Shown: positions 1 through 11,480 of the stretch, one piece after another
How the letters are laid out: every line of letters begins with the position of its first letter
How positions within the stretch are numbered: position 1 is the stretch's first letter
Assembly (NCBI GenBank): GCA_039090855.1
Contig: CM077034.1
Coordinates: 9,564,984-9,628,983, forward strand
Direction of reading: 5' to 3'
DNA length: 64,000 nucleotides
DNA from: Macrothele yani
Taxonomy: Eukaryota; Arthropoda; Arachnida; Araneae; Macrothelidae
The notes under the pieces: generated by a model
Database searches by the model: none
The model's input: the letters and a program-made list of their open reading frames with translations, nothing else
Told to the model about the DNA's origin: nothing
Made by a program: the position numbers and the translations under genes

Positions 1-1915
1 AAGGTGGGCACAGGAGCGAGATTTCTTCCACAGCCATTATCCTCATAACTTGACTAAAAATGCTTCTAGTGCAACAAAACTTTAGTATGTTGTTTCGGAG
101 GTATACTGAACCAATTCTGTTTAATATCATCAAAAAGGGTCAAAGGTCAGGGCACAGGAGCGAGATTTATTCCACAGCCATTATCCTCATAACTTGACTA
201 AAAATGCTTCTATTGCGACAAAACTTTAGTATGTTGTTCCGGAGGTATACTGAACCAATTCTGTTTAATATCATCAAAAAGGGTCAAAGGTCAGGGCACA
301 GGAGAGAGATTTATTCCTCAGCCATTATCCTCATAACTTGACTAAAAATGCTTCTATTGCGACAAAACTTTAGTCTCTTGTTTCTGAGGTATACTGAACC
401 AATTCTGTTTAATATCATCGAAAAGGGTCAAAGGTCAGGGCACAGGAGAGAGATTTATTCCACAGCCATTATCCTCATAACTTGACTGAAAATGCTTCTA
501 TTGCGACAAAACTTTAGTCTCTTGTTTCGGAGGTATACTGAACCAATTCTGTTTAATATCATCGAAAAGGGTCAAAGGTCAGGGCACAGGAGAAAGATTT
601 ATTCCACAGCCATTATCCTCATAACTTGACTAAAAATGCTTCTATTGCGACAAAACTTTAGTCTCTTGTTTCTGAGGTATACTGAACCAATTCTGTTTAA
701 TATCATCGAAAAGGGTCAAAGGTCAGGGTACAGGAGAGAGATTTATTCCACAGCCATTATCCTCATAACTTGACTAAAAATGCTTCTATTGCGACAAAAC
801 TTTAGTCTCTTGTTTCGGAGGTATACTGAACCAATTCTGTTTAATATCATCGAAAAGGGTCAAAGGTCAGGGCACAGGAGAAAGATTTATTCCACAGCCA
901 TTATCCTCATAACTTGACTAAAAATGCTTCTATTGCGACAAAACTTTAGTCTCTTGTTTCGGAGGTATACTGAACCAATTCTCTTTAATATCATCGAAAA
1001 GGGTCAAAGGTCAGGGTACAGGAGAGAGATTTATTCCACAGCCATTATCCTCATAACTTGACTAAAAATGCTTCTATTGCGACAAAACTTTAGTATGTTG
1101 TTCCGGAGGTATACTGAATCAATTCTGTTTAATATCATCGAAAAGGGTCAAAGGTCAGGGCACAGGAGAGAGATTTATTCCACAGCCATTATCCTCATAA
1201 CTTGACTAAAAATGCTTCTATTGCGACAAAACTTTAGTCTCTTGTTTCGGAGGTATACTGAACCAATTCTGTTTAATATCATCGAAAAGGGTCAAAGGTC
1301 AGGGCACAGGAGAGAGATTTATTCCACAGCCATTATCCTCATAACTTGACTAAAAATGCTTCTATTGCGACAAAACTTTAGTCTCTTGTTTCTGAGGTAT
1401 ACTGAACCAATTCTGTTTAATATCATCGAAAAGGGTCAAAGGTCAGGGCACAGGAGAGAGATTTATTCCACAGCCATTATCCTCATAACTTGACTAAAAA
1501 TGCTTCTATTGCGACAAAACTTTAGTCTCTTGTTTCGGAGGTATACTGAACCAATTCTGTTTGATATCATCAAAAAGGGTCAAAGGTCAGGACACAGGAG
1601 AGAGATTTATTCCACAGCCATTGTACTCATAACTTGACTAAAAATGCTTCTATTGCGACAAAACTTTAGTATGTTGTTCCGAAGGTATACTGAACCAATT
1701 CTGTTTAATATCATCGAAAAGGGTCGAAAGTCAGGACACAGGAGAGAGATTTATTCCACAGCCGTTATCCTCATAACTTGACTAAAATGCTTCTATTGCG
1801 ACCAAACTTTAGTATGTTGTTCCGAAGGTATACTGAACCAATTCTGTTTAATATCATCGAAAAGAGTCAAAGGTCAGGGTACAGGAGAAAGATTTATTCC
1901 ACAGCCATTATCCTC
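1..1915. repeat. ~144-bp tandem array (R144), about 13 copies
   Basis: About thirteen head-to-tail copies of a 143-144 bp unit that opens with GGGCACAGGAG and closes with AAAGGGTCAAAGGTCA; copies differ by scattered substitutions such as TATGTTGTTCC versus CTCTTGTTTCG. The array runs off the left edge. Diverged single or few-copy relatives occur at 12542-13167, 13960-14440, 14880-15350 and 15985-16110, so this is a dispersed family that has been amplified here. No coding potential is visible. Confidence 0.95.
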
Positions 1916-2250
1916 ATAAGTTGAGTAATGATTTCTGGCATGTTGGAAAGCGTATCATAATCAATGCATTGCATAATCTTACTAACTTGTTTAAAGATAG
2001 GTAAAAGCCATTGTGAGTTGAAAAAAATAAAGTTGCAAAGCATTTTGTTGCTTCGAAAAATTACAAAAAAGCGCTTAATTTGTGAGAAGTCCTCGTACAG
2101 AAGAAATAAATTATTACAATCCTATTCAGAAAAGAAATAAACTCCAACAGAAAATAAAATGATTTTATCACTAGTATTAATGATAAAAATAAAGGAAATT
2201 CATTGTCGCCCAATTTGTTTAACGATGTGCGTGACTCGGGTTTGCATCTG
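1916..2250. repeat. 3' flank of the R144 family, then AT-rich sequence
   Basis: The segment that follows the array (GAGTAATGATTTCTGGCATG to about 1995, including AATCAATGCATTGCAT) recurs after the R144 relatives at 14400-14475 and 16055-16130, so it is part of the same dispersed element. The rest to 2250 is AT-rich and shows nothing recognisable. Confidence 0.7.
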
Positions 2251-2254
2251 TCTG

Positions 2255-2335
2255 TGGCTCCGTTGTTAAAGGCGTGCGTTGCCTGTTTAAACGGCGCGGG
2301 TGCGATTCTGACTCGAGCGTAAGGATCATGTGGGG
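2255..2335 (+). repeat. Possible degraded tRNA-derived SINE head
   Basis: Contains an A-box-like TGGCTCCGTTGTTAAAGGCG and, about 30 bases on, a B-box-like GGTGCGATTCTGACTC. The match to pol III boxes is weak and no second copy was seen in the window. Confidence 0.3.
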
Positions 2336-2754
2336 AAAGGGCTGAAAAATGCAGGTTCTTTGGTTTTGAGGAGTTTCCAGTTTAAATACGGAAAAACCTG
2401 TAATGAACTTTTCTGAAATGGACGAAATTTCCGACTACGGAAAATCTGTGAAAATACGGATGTTAAGATAAACGGACAGTTTTAAAAACGGAAATTTCTA
2501 AAAAACACGGGCACCTGCCGGCAACGTTGCTGCACGGAATTTTCCCTGAATTCACACCATTTATCCGTTACAGCGTACATTTTCATTTAGGCACATGCAA
2601 AACCCAGACGTTATGATATTTACTGCTAACCACTGTAGTTGGGCCAATAACTGTTTCGGGGCGCGAATTCCCGCAATTTTAAGGGTTTTCTTTCTGTGAT
2701 TTCACGAATATCAAATATATCTGCGAATTTCAGATTTTTGCCGAATTTCTCCTA
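2336..2754. other. Intronic spacer with a dispersed repeat
   Basis: No gene seen. Bases about 2650-2750 (CGAATATCAAATATATCTGC and its surroundings) recur in diverged form at 34590-34735, so at least this part is an interspersed repeat. Confidence 0.6.
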
Positions 2755-2899
2755 TACTTACGGACAATGAAATTTGCACAACAAAAAAGGAAGCATCGGA
2801 TTGAACTGAATTTTTATGGACGTAATCATACGGATGAATGATACACATGATGGCAAAAACAGAGCTTCAGGACATTAACAGATTGATATATTTGTCATT

Positions 2900-4022
2900 T
2901 TCTTGTAGGACTTCCGTCCACAGGTAGTAGAGTTTAGGTCCCAGCCACCTACAGTGAGATCGCCTTTTGGGCAGGACACAGAAACGGTAGGAATGAGAGC
3001 AAGTCTAGCGACTTTTGACAGAACAGTTTGTAGTCAGATTAGAGTACAGTAGATGGCGCCACCGTCTTCTTCGTAGGACTTCCGTCCACAGTGAGTAGAG
3101 TTTAGGTCCCAGCCACCTACAGTGAGATCGCCTTTTGGGCAGGACACAGAAACGGTAGGAATGAGAGCAAGTCTAGCGACTTTTGACAGAACAGTTTGTA
3201 GTGAGATTAGAGTACAGTAGATGGCGCCACCGTCTTCTTGTAGGACTTCCGTCCACAGTGAGTAGAGTTTAGGTCCCAGCCACCTACAGCGAGATCGCCT
3301 TTTGGGCAGGACACAGAAACGGAAGGAATGAGAGCAAGTCTAGCGACTTTTGACAGAACTGTTTGTAGTGAGATTAGAGTGCAGTAGATGGCGCCACCGT
3401 CTTCTTGTAGGACTTCCGTCCACAGTGAGTAGAGTTTAGGTCCCAGCCACCTAGAGTAGGACTTCCGTCCACAGTGAGTAGAGTTTAGGTCCCAGCCACC
3501 TACAGCGAGATCGCCTTTTGGGCAGGACACAGAAACGGAAGGAATGAGAGCAAGTCTAGCGACTTTTGACAGAACTGTTTGTAGTGAGATTAGAGTGCAG
3601 TAGATGGCGCCACCGTCTTCTTGTAGGACTTCCGTCCACAGTGAGTAGAGTTTAGGTCCCAGCCACCTACAGCGAGATCGCCTTTTGGGCAGGACACAGA
3701 AACGGAAGGAATGAGAGCAAGTCTAGCGACTTTTGACAGAACAGTTTGTAGTGAGATTAGAGTACAGTAGATGGCGCCACCGTACAAGTACGATGTTGCA
3801 CATAAAAGGGTGAGAGAATTTCAGAGGGGACATAGGAAAGGATACCCATTTAACCAGTGGGTCCAGCCTGGGGGCCGTCACTTTACGTGCTCGTCCGATG
3901 CATGGCGGATATTCAGCGATTGTTAGTAGATCACACCATCTCTGAAAGATCAGCCCAGTTTCGAACCTGGGGACCTTGCATCGATAGTCTGAACTGCTAA
4001 CCACTAAGCCATCCGCGGCGCA
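2900..4022 (-). mobile_element. SINE-C copy with tandemly amplified tail
   Basis: On the minus strand the tRNA-like head starts near 4022 (GCCGCGGATGGCTTAGTGG, with the B-box-like GGTTCGAAACT about 40 bases on), continues as body to about 3786, then passes into an array of a ~166-bp unit down to about 2905. There are five full units and one partial unit of about 67 bases. The plus-strand copy at 16728-18312 has the same head, body and array in the same order. No convincing target duplication was found for this copy. Confidence 0.8.
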
Positions 4023-4055
4023 CAGAGGGATATGTGGCACCCAGTCGGGTCATCT

Positions 4056-5690
4056 TCAATAGCGCGTTGCACCGCCTCGTGCTGCGATACATGCTGCAGT
4101 GCGGTCCGTCATGGAGGCGAACAGACGCCTGATGTTTTCTTGTGGCAGACTGGTCCACAGGTTTTGGATGCTGTGCTTCGAATCCCGGATAGGGCGGCAA
4201 CTGGCGTTTCAACTGGTACCCACACATGCTCGATAGGGGACATATCCGGGGAGCGGGCAGGCTATGGAAGTGTCTGGACATGACGTAGGCAGTCCTGGGC
4301 AATCGGAGCCGTGTACAGGCCGGGATTATCCTGCTGGTAGAGCGCACCTGGAATCCCGACCAGGAATGGGAGCACATGGGGCCATAGGAGCTCATCCACA
4401 TATATACCGCTGACCCGCCAATGATCCACGTACCACTACTAGAGCTGATCGGCTATCGTAGGCAATGGCTCCCCAGACCATAATACCTGCAGTTGGGGGA
4501 GGTGTGGCACTCGATAGCGAGGTTGGGATTGTGTCGTTGCCTCCGGGACCTCCACACCCGGATACGATGATCATCTGTCCCTCAAAACGAAGCGGCACTC
4601 ATCGCTAAGCACCGCACGTCGCCAGTCTGGATTTCCACGTCGCCAGTCCTTCTTTCAACGTCGCCTGTCTGGCTTTTCACGTCGCCGGTCTGGCTTTCCA
4701 CGTCGCCAGTCTGGCTTTCAACGTCGCCAGCCTGGCTTTCCACGTTCCCAGCCTGGCTTTCCACGTCTCCAGCCTGGCTTTTCACGTCGCCAGCCTGGCT
4801 TTCCACGTCCCTAGCCTGGCTTTCCACGTCGCCAGTCAGGCTTTCAACGTCGCCCGCCTGGCTTTCCACGTCGCCAGTCTAGCTTTCCACGTCGCCAGTC
4901 AGGCTTTCAACGTCGCCCGCCTGGCTTTCCACGTCGCCAGTCTAGCTTTCCACGTCGCCAGTCAGGCTTTCAACGTCGCAAGCCTGGCTTTCCACGTCGC
5001 CAGTCTAGCTTTCCACGTCCCCAGCCTGGCTTTCCACGTCGCCAGTCTGGCTTACCACGTCGCCAGTCTGGCTTACCACGTCGCCAGTCTGGCTTACCAC
5101 GTCGCCAGTCTGGCTTACCACGTCGCCAGTCTGGCTTTTCACGTCGCCAGTCTGGCTTTCCACGTAGCTGGGCTGGCTTTCCACGTCGCCAGTCAGGCTT
5201 TCAACGTCGCCCGCCTGGCTTTCCACGTCCCCAGCCTGGCTTTCCACGGCGCTCTGGCCTGACACCACTGCAAACGGAGCCGGCGATGTTCCGGTGTTAG
5301 TTGCAGCACACGTAAAGGATGCTGGGATCGCAGATTCGATTCCGCGAAGGTGTCGGGGAATGGTTCGCGGGCACACAGGAGCCGCTACATCTGCCTGTGT
5401 AATGGAGCAGGTCCCCGTGGGATCCGTTCGAGTCTGTCAACACAACGGAGCCGCTCCGTCGTGTTGCAGTGACGTCACGTGAGCCCTGCTCCCAACACAG
5501 TCAGACGGTATGGTCAGAACGATCCACGTGGCGGGCTACACAGCGCGCCGACCACCGTGCGGTTTTTAGCCCGATGATCAGGCCTCTCTCAAAGTCTGTA
5601 AGTTGCGTAAATCGAGGTTTCTGGCGTCTACCTGGTATTCTTGTCACTCTGTACTCTTGGTTGCTTCGACCGGTGCTTTTCGCTTTCACG
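4056..5690 (-). pseudogene. Tc1-A transposase, broken by a minisatellite
   Basis: Relic of a Tc1-family cut-and-paste DDE transposase. The N-terminal part (5690 down to about 5400) reads LTDFERGLIIGLKTARWSAR followed by RCVARHVDRSDHTV, a typical Tc1 helix-turn-helix. The C-terminal part keeps SDE-type (LSDECRF), QQDN and SPDMSPIEHVW catalytic-region blocks, and the very end reads SLPQENIRRLFASMTDRT to a TGA stop at 4056-4058. The two halves are in different frames, carry stops, and are separated by about 650 bases of 21-bp repeats where the middle of the catalytic domain should be. It cannot be functional. Confidence 0.8.
4605..5255. repeat. 21-bp minisatellite, about 31 copies
   Basis: The unit is a version of GGCTTTCCACGTCGCCAGTCT. 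Because 21 is a multiple of three it stays open on the minus strand as heptads like ESQAGDV; this is a by-product and not a gene. It sits exactly between the N- and C-terminal halves of the Tc1-A transposase. Confidence 0.95.
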
Positions 5691-5699
5691 GGGCATTTT

Positions 5700-8537
5700 T
5701 TTTGATTGGAGGTTTAACGACCACCGTGAGCAACTCAATGGGCTATAAGCAGTCGCCCGTCCCTAATTTAGGGTCACTGGTTCCAGGGAAGGGAGAGAGC
5801 CAGTGCCGTAAGACAAACACAACATCCATTCATTGATTGATTGGAGGTTTAACGACCACCGTGAGCAACTCAATGGGCTATAAGTAGTCGCCCGTCCCTA
5901 ATTTAGGGTCACTGGTTCCAGGGAAGGGAGAGAGCCAGCGCCGTAAGACAAATACAACATCCATTCATTGATTGATTGGAGGTTTAACGACCACCGTGAG
6001 CAACTCAATGGGCTATAAGCTGTCGCCCGTCCCTAATTTAGGGTCACTGGTTCCAGGGAAGGGAGAGAGCCAGTGCCGTAAGACAAACACAACATCCATT
6101 CATTGATTGATTGGAGGTTTAACGACCTCCGTGAGCAACTCAATGGGCTATAAGCAGTCACCCGTCCCTAATTTACGGTCACTGGTTCCAGGGAAGGGAG
6201 AGAGCCAGCGCCGTAAGACAAACACAACATCCATTCATTGATTGATTGGAGGTTTAACGACCGCCGTGAGCAACTCAATGGGCTATAAGCAGTCGCCCGT
6301 CCCTAATTTAGGGTCACTGGTTCCAGGGAAGGGAGAGAGCCAGTGCCGTAAGACAAACACAACATCCATTCATTGATTGATTGGAGGTTTAACGATCGCC
6401 GTGAGCAACTCAATGGGCTATAAGCAGTCGCCCGTCCCTAATTTACGGTCACTGGTTCCAGGGAAGGGAGAGAGCCAGTGCCGTAAGACAAACACAACAT
6501 CCATTCATTGATTGATTGGAGGTTTAACGACCACCGTGAGCAACTCAATGGGCTATAAGTAGTCGCCCGTCCCTAATTTAGGGTCACTGGTTCCAGGGAA
6601 GGGAGAGAGCCAGCGCCGTAAGACAAATACAACATCCATTCATTGATTGATTGGAGGTTTAACGACCACCGTGAGCAACTCAATGGGCTATAAGCAGTCA
6701 CCCGTCCCTAATTTACGGTCACTGGTTCCAGGGAAGGGAGAGAGCCAGTGCCGTAAGACAAACACAACATCCATTCATTGATTGATTGGAGGTTTAACGA
6801 CCACCGTGAGCAACTCAATGGGCTATAAGTAGTCGCCCGTCCCTAATTTAGGGTCACTGGTTCCAGGGAAGGGAGAGAGCCAGTGCCGTAAGACAAACAC
6901 AACATCCATTCATTGATTGATTGGAGGTTTAACGACCACCGTGAGCAACTCAATGGGCTATAAGCAGTCGCCCGTCCCTAATTTACGGTCACTGGTTCCA
7001 GGGAAGGGAGAGAGCCAGTGCCGTAAGACAAACACAACATCCATTCATTGATTGATTGGAGGTTTAACGACCGCCGTGAGCAACTCAATGGGCTATAAGC
7101 AGTCGCCCGTCCCTAATTTAGGGTCACTGGTTCCAGGGAAGGGAGAGAGCCAGTGCCGTAAGACAAACACAACATCCATTCATTGATTGATTGGAGGTTT
7201 AACGATCGCCGTGAGCAACTCAATGGGCTATAAGCAGTCGCCCGTCCCTAATTTAGGGTCACTGGTTCCAGGGAAGGGAGAGAGCCAGTGCCGTAAGACA
7301 AACACAACATCCATTCATTGATTGATTGGAGGTTTAACGACCACCGTGAGCAACTCAATGGGCTATAAGCAGTCGCCCGTCCCTAATTTAGGGTCACTGG
7401 TTCCAGGGAAGGGAGAGAGCCAGTGCCGTAAGACAAACACAACATCCATTCATTGATTGATTGGAGGTTTAACGACCACCGTGAGCAACTCAATGGGCTA
7501 TAAGCAGTCACCCGTCCCTAATTTACGGTCACTGGTTCCAGGGAAGGGAGAGAGCCAGTGCCGTAAGACAAACACAACATCCATTCATTGATTGATTGGA
7601 GGTTTAACGACCACCGTGAGCAACTCAATGGGCTATAAGTAGTCGCCCGTCCCTAATTTAGGGTCACTGGTTCCAGGGAAGGGAGAGAGCCAGTGCCGTA
7701 AGACAAACACAACATCCATTCATTGATTGATTGGAGGTTTAACGACCACCGTGAGCAACTCAATGGGCTATAAGCAGTCGCCCGTCCCTAATTTAGGGTC
7801 ACTGGTTCCAGGGAACGGAGAGAGCCAGTGCCGTAAGACAAACACAACATCCATTCATTGATTGATTGGAGGTTTAACGACCACCGTGAGCAACTCAATG
7901 GGCTATAAGTAGTCGCCCGTCCCTAATTTAGGGTCACTGGTTCCAGGGAAGGGAGAGAGCCAGTGCCGTAAGACAAACACAACATCCATTCATTGATTGA
8001 TTGGAGGTTTAACGACCGCCGTGAGCAACTCAATGGGCTATAAGCAGTCGCCCGTCCCTAATTTAGGGTCACTGGTTCCAGGGAAGGGAGAGAGCCAGTG
8101 CCGTAAGACAAACACAACATCCATTCATTGATTGATTGGAATTTTAACGACCACCGTGAGCAACTCAATGGGCTATAAGCAGTCACCCGTCCCTAATTTA
8201 CGGTCACTGGTCCCATGGAAGGGAGAGAGCCAGTGCCGTAAGACAAACACAACATCCATTCATTGATTGATTGGAGGTTTAAAGATCGCCGTGAGCAACT
8301 CAATGGGCTATAAGCAGTCGCCCGTCCCTAATTTAGGGTCACTGGTTCCAGGGAAGGGAGAGAGAGCCAGTGCCGTAAGACAAACACAACATCCATTCAT
8401 TGATTGATTGGAGGTTTAACGACCACCGTGAGCAACTCAATGGGCTATAAGCAGTCGCCCGTCCCTAATTTAGGGTCACTGGTTCCAGGGAAGGGAGAGA
8501 GCCAGTGCCGTAAGACAAACACAACATCCATTCATTG
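5700..8537. repeat. 135-bp tandem array from the SINE-A tail, 21 copies
   Basis: Units start with TTGGAGGTTTAACGACC at 5705, 5841, 5976 and every 135 bases to 8271, then 8408 after a 2-base gain. The unit equals the 3' body of SINE-A without its tRNA head, joined through TTCATTGATTGATTGG. Variant order (CCGCC, ATCGCC, ACCACC, ...) in 6246-7055 is largely repeated in 7056-7865, a higher-order period of six units (810 bp). Confidence 0.95.
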
Positions 8538-8544
8538 ATTGGAG

Positions 8545-8548
<4 letters not shown>

Positions 8549-8580
<32 letters not shown>

Positions 8581-8788
8581 ATTGGAGGTTTAACGACCAC
8601 CGTGAGCTACTCAATGGGCTATAAGCAGTCGCCCGTCCCTAATTTAGGGTCACTAGTTCCAGGGAAGGGAGAGAGCCAGTGCCGTAAGACAAACACAACA
8701 TCCATGCCTCACCGGGATTCGAACCCGGACCCCTTTCGGACGAATGATCAGAGGCCAGCGCCTTAGACCACTGCGCCACCGGGGCGGC
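8549..8788 (-). mobile_element. SINE-A, full length, nested in another SINE-A
   Basis: Minus-strand copy with tRNA-like head at the right (CCGCCCCGGTGGCGCAGTGG from 8788), body, and a poly(A) tail of about 30 (read as T at 8549-8579). Flanked by the 11-bp duplication ATTGGAGGTTC at 8538-8548 and 8789-8799, which shows it inserted into the older SINE-A at its tail. Confidence 0.9.
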
Positions 8789-9195
8789 ATTGGAGGTTCA
8801 ACGACCACCTTAAGCAACTCAATGGGCTATAAGCAGTCGCCCGTCCCTAATTTAGGGTCACTGGTTCCAGGGAAGGGAGAGAGCCAGTGCCGTAAGACAA
8901 ACACAACATTCATGCCTCACCGGGATTTGAACCCGGACCCCGTTCGGAGGAATGATCAGAGGCCATCGCTTAGACCACTGCATCACCGGGGCGGCTTCAT
9001 GGGGCATCGACTACACACCGCTTTATAAGGCTGCCGGTTCGTGCTTGCAGCGCCACCACAGGGTGTTTGGTCATGCGCACTCGTACCGCACGTGGATCAT
9101 TTGCATACCAGCACGCACTCCAGCTATTTGCAAAGTTTCGCGGTTGTAGCATGTTTTCTTCTATAGGTGAGCAAATTTCATTGTCCGTGAGTGTA

Positions 9196-10240
9196 TTTGA
9201 AAATTTTGAAATTAAATGAAAAACTTTTCGCGCTGGAAACTCAATCCAACGAAGAAGGAATTTTTTCAAATTGGACCATCAGAAGCAGAGATATTGACAA
9301 AAATGAGATATACATCTAAGCCCCTGGCGGAGAAACCATGCAATTTTTTAAGAAGAAAATATTCCGAAAAGGCTTATCGCCGTGAGTGACATCGGTACGC
9401 GAACGAATTTTTCAATTGAGGCTTTAGAAGCTTCGATTTCGCTGTAAATACACCAGAAGCAGAAATTAACACTTACGCGCCTGATGGCGAAACCATTTTT
9501 TTTTTTTACCAGAAATCAGAAATTACATGCAAAAGATTTTTCATCAGGAGCTGTATCCCTTGCATAAAGAATTTTTCAAATCGAAGTTTTAGAAGCAGAG
9601 ATATCGGAGAAAACACAATTTATTTTTACGCCACCTAGCGGAAAATCCATGCGTGGCGTAAAATAGTCTTATGCATAAATGGAATCGAAAGGTAAAAAAA
9701 AAAAAAAATTTCAATCAGATGTTCAGAAGCAAATATATGGAATAAAATATATTTTGAATTCGGTATCATCTACATTTACGCCCTCTAGCGGCGAAATTGT
9801 GCATCGGAAAATAAAACTGGAATGCAAGGATCGCAATCCAGTTTTATTTTCCGATGGGACATTTCATGCTTCCCAATCCAAAAAGAACTTTCCAAACCGG
9901 AGGCTAATAGTTGAAGAGATATGGTGTCCACAGACAGACGGACATACCGGTAACACAAGCACGATCTTTTTAACAAAAGAGGGGCTAAAAGAATGATCAC
10001 AAAAATATGTCAATTTAAGAATATAATGAGGAAGAGAAATAAAAACTAATCAGCTTTGTGGGAAAAATGCGAAATTTCGAAAACCACGGAATATTCTCAT
10101 CCCTGCTGGAACAATAATTTCCGACGCTTTCAAACATTTTTGGTCGTCTGACGGCACGAAGACGTCCAAAAAATATCAAAAAACAATCTCCAAAATGCTT
10201 AGAAACTTGAAAAAAATGAAAATAAAATTTACACAGACGT
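9196..10240. repeat. Degenerate ~150-bp repeats, no gene
   Basis: Four diverged blocks share GAATTTTTCAAAT-like starts, AGAAGCAGAGATAT-like middles and ends like ACGCC-CTAGCGG-GAAA-CC (near 9255-9335, 9400-9495, 9565-9650 and 9705-9800). An imperfect hairpin lies at 9802-9856. No coding region recognised. Confidence 0.55.
9802..9856. repeat. Perfect-length inverted repeat (24-bp arms)
   Basis: Arms 9802-9825 and 9833-9856 (CATCGGAAAATAAAACTGG and complement) pair with a single mismatch around a 7-base loop AAGGATC. Confidence 0.85.
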
Positions 10241-10251
10241 ATAATAACATT

Positions 10252-11469
10252 CCTGAATCCAGCTAGTTCTCTCGGTTGAGCCATGTCCAGTGTCACCTTC
10301 AAGCGGTGTGAAAGAACTTTAGTGAAGATTTTATAAACCACTGATAGGAGGCTGATAGGTCTGTAGTTCCCGAGATCCTCAATGTCACCTTTCTTATGTA
10401 GCAGGATCATTTTGATTCGGTGAAACCATCAGTAGTTACAATGGCTCTGAAAACCTGCGGTATTGAAGATGCATACATTAATATTATTAATAACATCTAT
10501 GAAAATGCAAGTGCAAAGATTAGGCTGTTTGAAAATACAACACACGTAAAAATTGGAAAGGGAGTGAGACAAGGTGACACCATATCTCCGAAGCTCTTTA
10601 ATGCCACATTGGAAAATGTCTTTCAATCACTGAACTGGGAAAACAAAGGGATAAAGATTAATGGAGATTATCTAACTCACCTTCGTTTTGCTGATGACGT
10701 AGTCATTTTTGCAACTAGCCCATCAGAGCTGCAGAGTGTGATCCAGGAACTTGCAGACAAGAGTAAAGAAGTGGGATTAAAAATGAACTTTCAGAAGACA
10801 AAAGTGATGTTCAATGCTTTTACAAGAAATGAAGATTTATCGATTGATGGAGAAAAGCTGGAGATAACAGACACGTACGTTTATCTTGGACAGCAGATAT
10901 CAAGTGAGGGTCACATTGATGAAGAAATTAATCGGCGTACAAAACTTGCCTGGAGAGCTTTTGGAAGAAACAGCATAATTTTCAAGAGCAATATGCCATT
11001 ATGTCTTAAAAGAAAAGTGTTTGATCAATGCATCCTTCCAGTGCTTACGTATGGTGCACAGACGTGGACCTTAACTAAAAGAGACATACAAAGGCTGCAG
11101 ACAACTCAAAGCAGCATGAAGAGGTGCATGCTTGGTGTAACCAGGAGAGATAAGAAGAGGAACTCGTGGATCCGAAAAATGACAAGACATCATGATCAGA
11201 GTTAAATCCCTGAAATGGCAATGGGCTGGACATACTGCCAGAAGGACAGATCATCGATGGACAGCCGAAATTTTAGATTGGATTCCAAGGGACAGGAAAA
11301 GACCCAGAAGAAAACCACATGGGAGATGGGTGGATGAAATTCGAAAGTATGCAGGGGTGACATGGAGGAGACTGGCACAAGACAGACCGTTGTGAAGGAA
11401 ACTTGGGGAGACCTTCGTCCAGCAGTGGATTGATAATGGTTGACAATGATGATGATGATGATGATGATG
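10252..11469 (+). mobile_element. RTE-type LINE, 5'-inverted insertion
   Basis: Flanked by the exact 11-bp duplication ATAATAACATT at 10241-10251 and 11470-11480. The 3' part (about 10411-11469) is in plus orientation and ends in a (ATG)n tail right after the reading frame, as in RTE retrotransposons. The 5' part (about 10252-10410) is inverted: on the minus strand it encodes the upstream reverse transcriptase segment (LLHKKGDIEDLGNYRPISLL). This arrangement is what twin priming during target-primed reverse transcription produces. About 40 codons between the two parts are missing. Confidence 0.9.
10412..11430 (+). pseudogene. RTE reverse transcriptase, truncated and frameshifted
   Basis: Encodes the C-terminal two thirds of an RTE-clade reverse transcriptase. 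It starts inside the domain (FDSVKPSVVTMALK), has GVRQGDTISPKLFNATLE, the catalytic FADD box (LRFADDVVIF), and the long C-terminal region ending near GRWVDEIRKYAGVTW. Compared with the copy at 27531-28392 it has an 8-base deletion near 11187 that shifts the frame, and a TGG-to-TGA stop near 11393. The endonuclease domain is absent because of 5' truncation. The nucleotide match to the second copy is close, suggesting fairly recent activity. Confidence 0.9.
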
Positions 11470-11480
11470 ATAATAACATT

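Larger units (their letters stand above)
5697..8995 (-). mobile_element. SINE-A copy with 21-fold amplified tail
   Basis: Read on the minus strand: tRNA-like head (8995 to about 8920; A box GTGGCGCAGTGGTCTAAG-type, B box GGTTCAAATCCCGG), body to about 8800, a nested SINE-A (8549-8788), then 21 copies of the tail to a short poly(A) at 5697. The whole is flanked by TTCACGGGGCAT (5685-5696) and TTCATGGGGCAT (8996-9007), a 12-bp target duplication with one mismatch. So 3.3 kb of sequence behaves as a single SINE insertion with a swollen tail. Confidence 0.8.
2755..9193 (-). mobile_element. Tc1-A: Tc1-family transposon inflated by nested insertions
   Basis: The left end (2755, TACTTACGGACAATGAAATT) and the reverse complement of the right end (9193, CACTCACGGACAATGAAATT) form matching terminal inverted repeats, each next to TA (2753-2754 and 9194-9195), the usual Tc1 target duplication. 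Between them lie, on the minus strand, the N-terminal transposase region (5690 down to about 5260), a 21-bp minisatellite (4605-5255), the C-terminal transposase region (4615-4056), a SINE-C with tail array (2900-4022) in the 3' untranslated part, and a SINE-A with amplified tail (5697-8995) near the 5' end. Without these the element would be about 1.6 kb, normal for Tc1. Confidence 0.75.

Noticed and set aside
4582..5376. Heptad-repeat proteins (ESQAGDV type)
   Set aside because: Produced by the 21-bp minisatellite inside a broken transposase gene.
8700..8788. tRNA-Leu or tRNA-Ser genes at SINE-A heads
   Set aside because: The acceptor stem does not pair fully, and each copy carries the same SINE body, poly(A) tail and target duplication.
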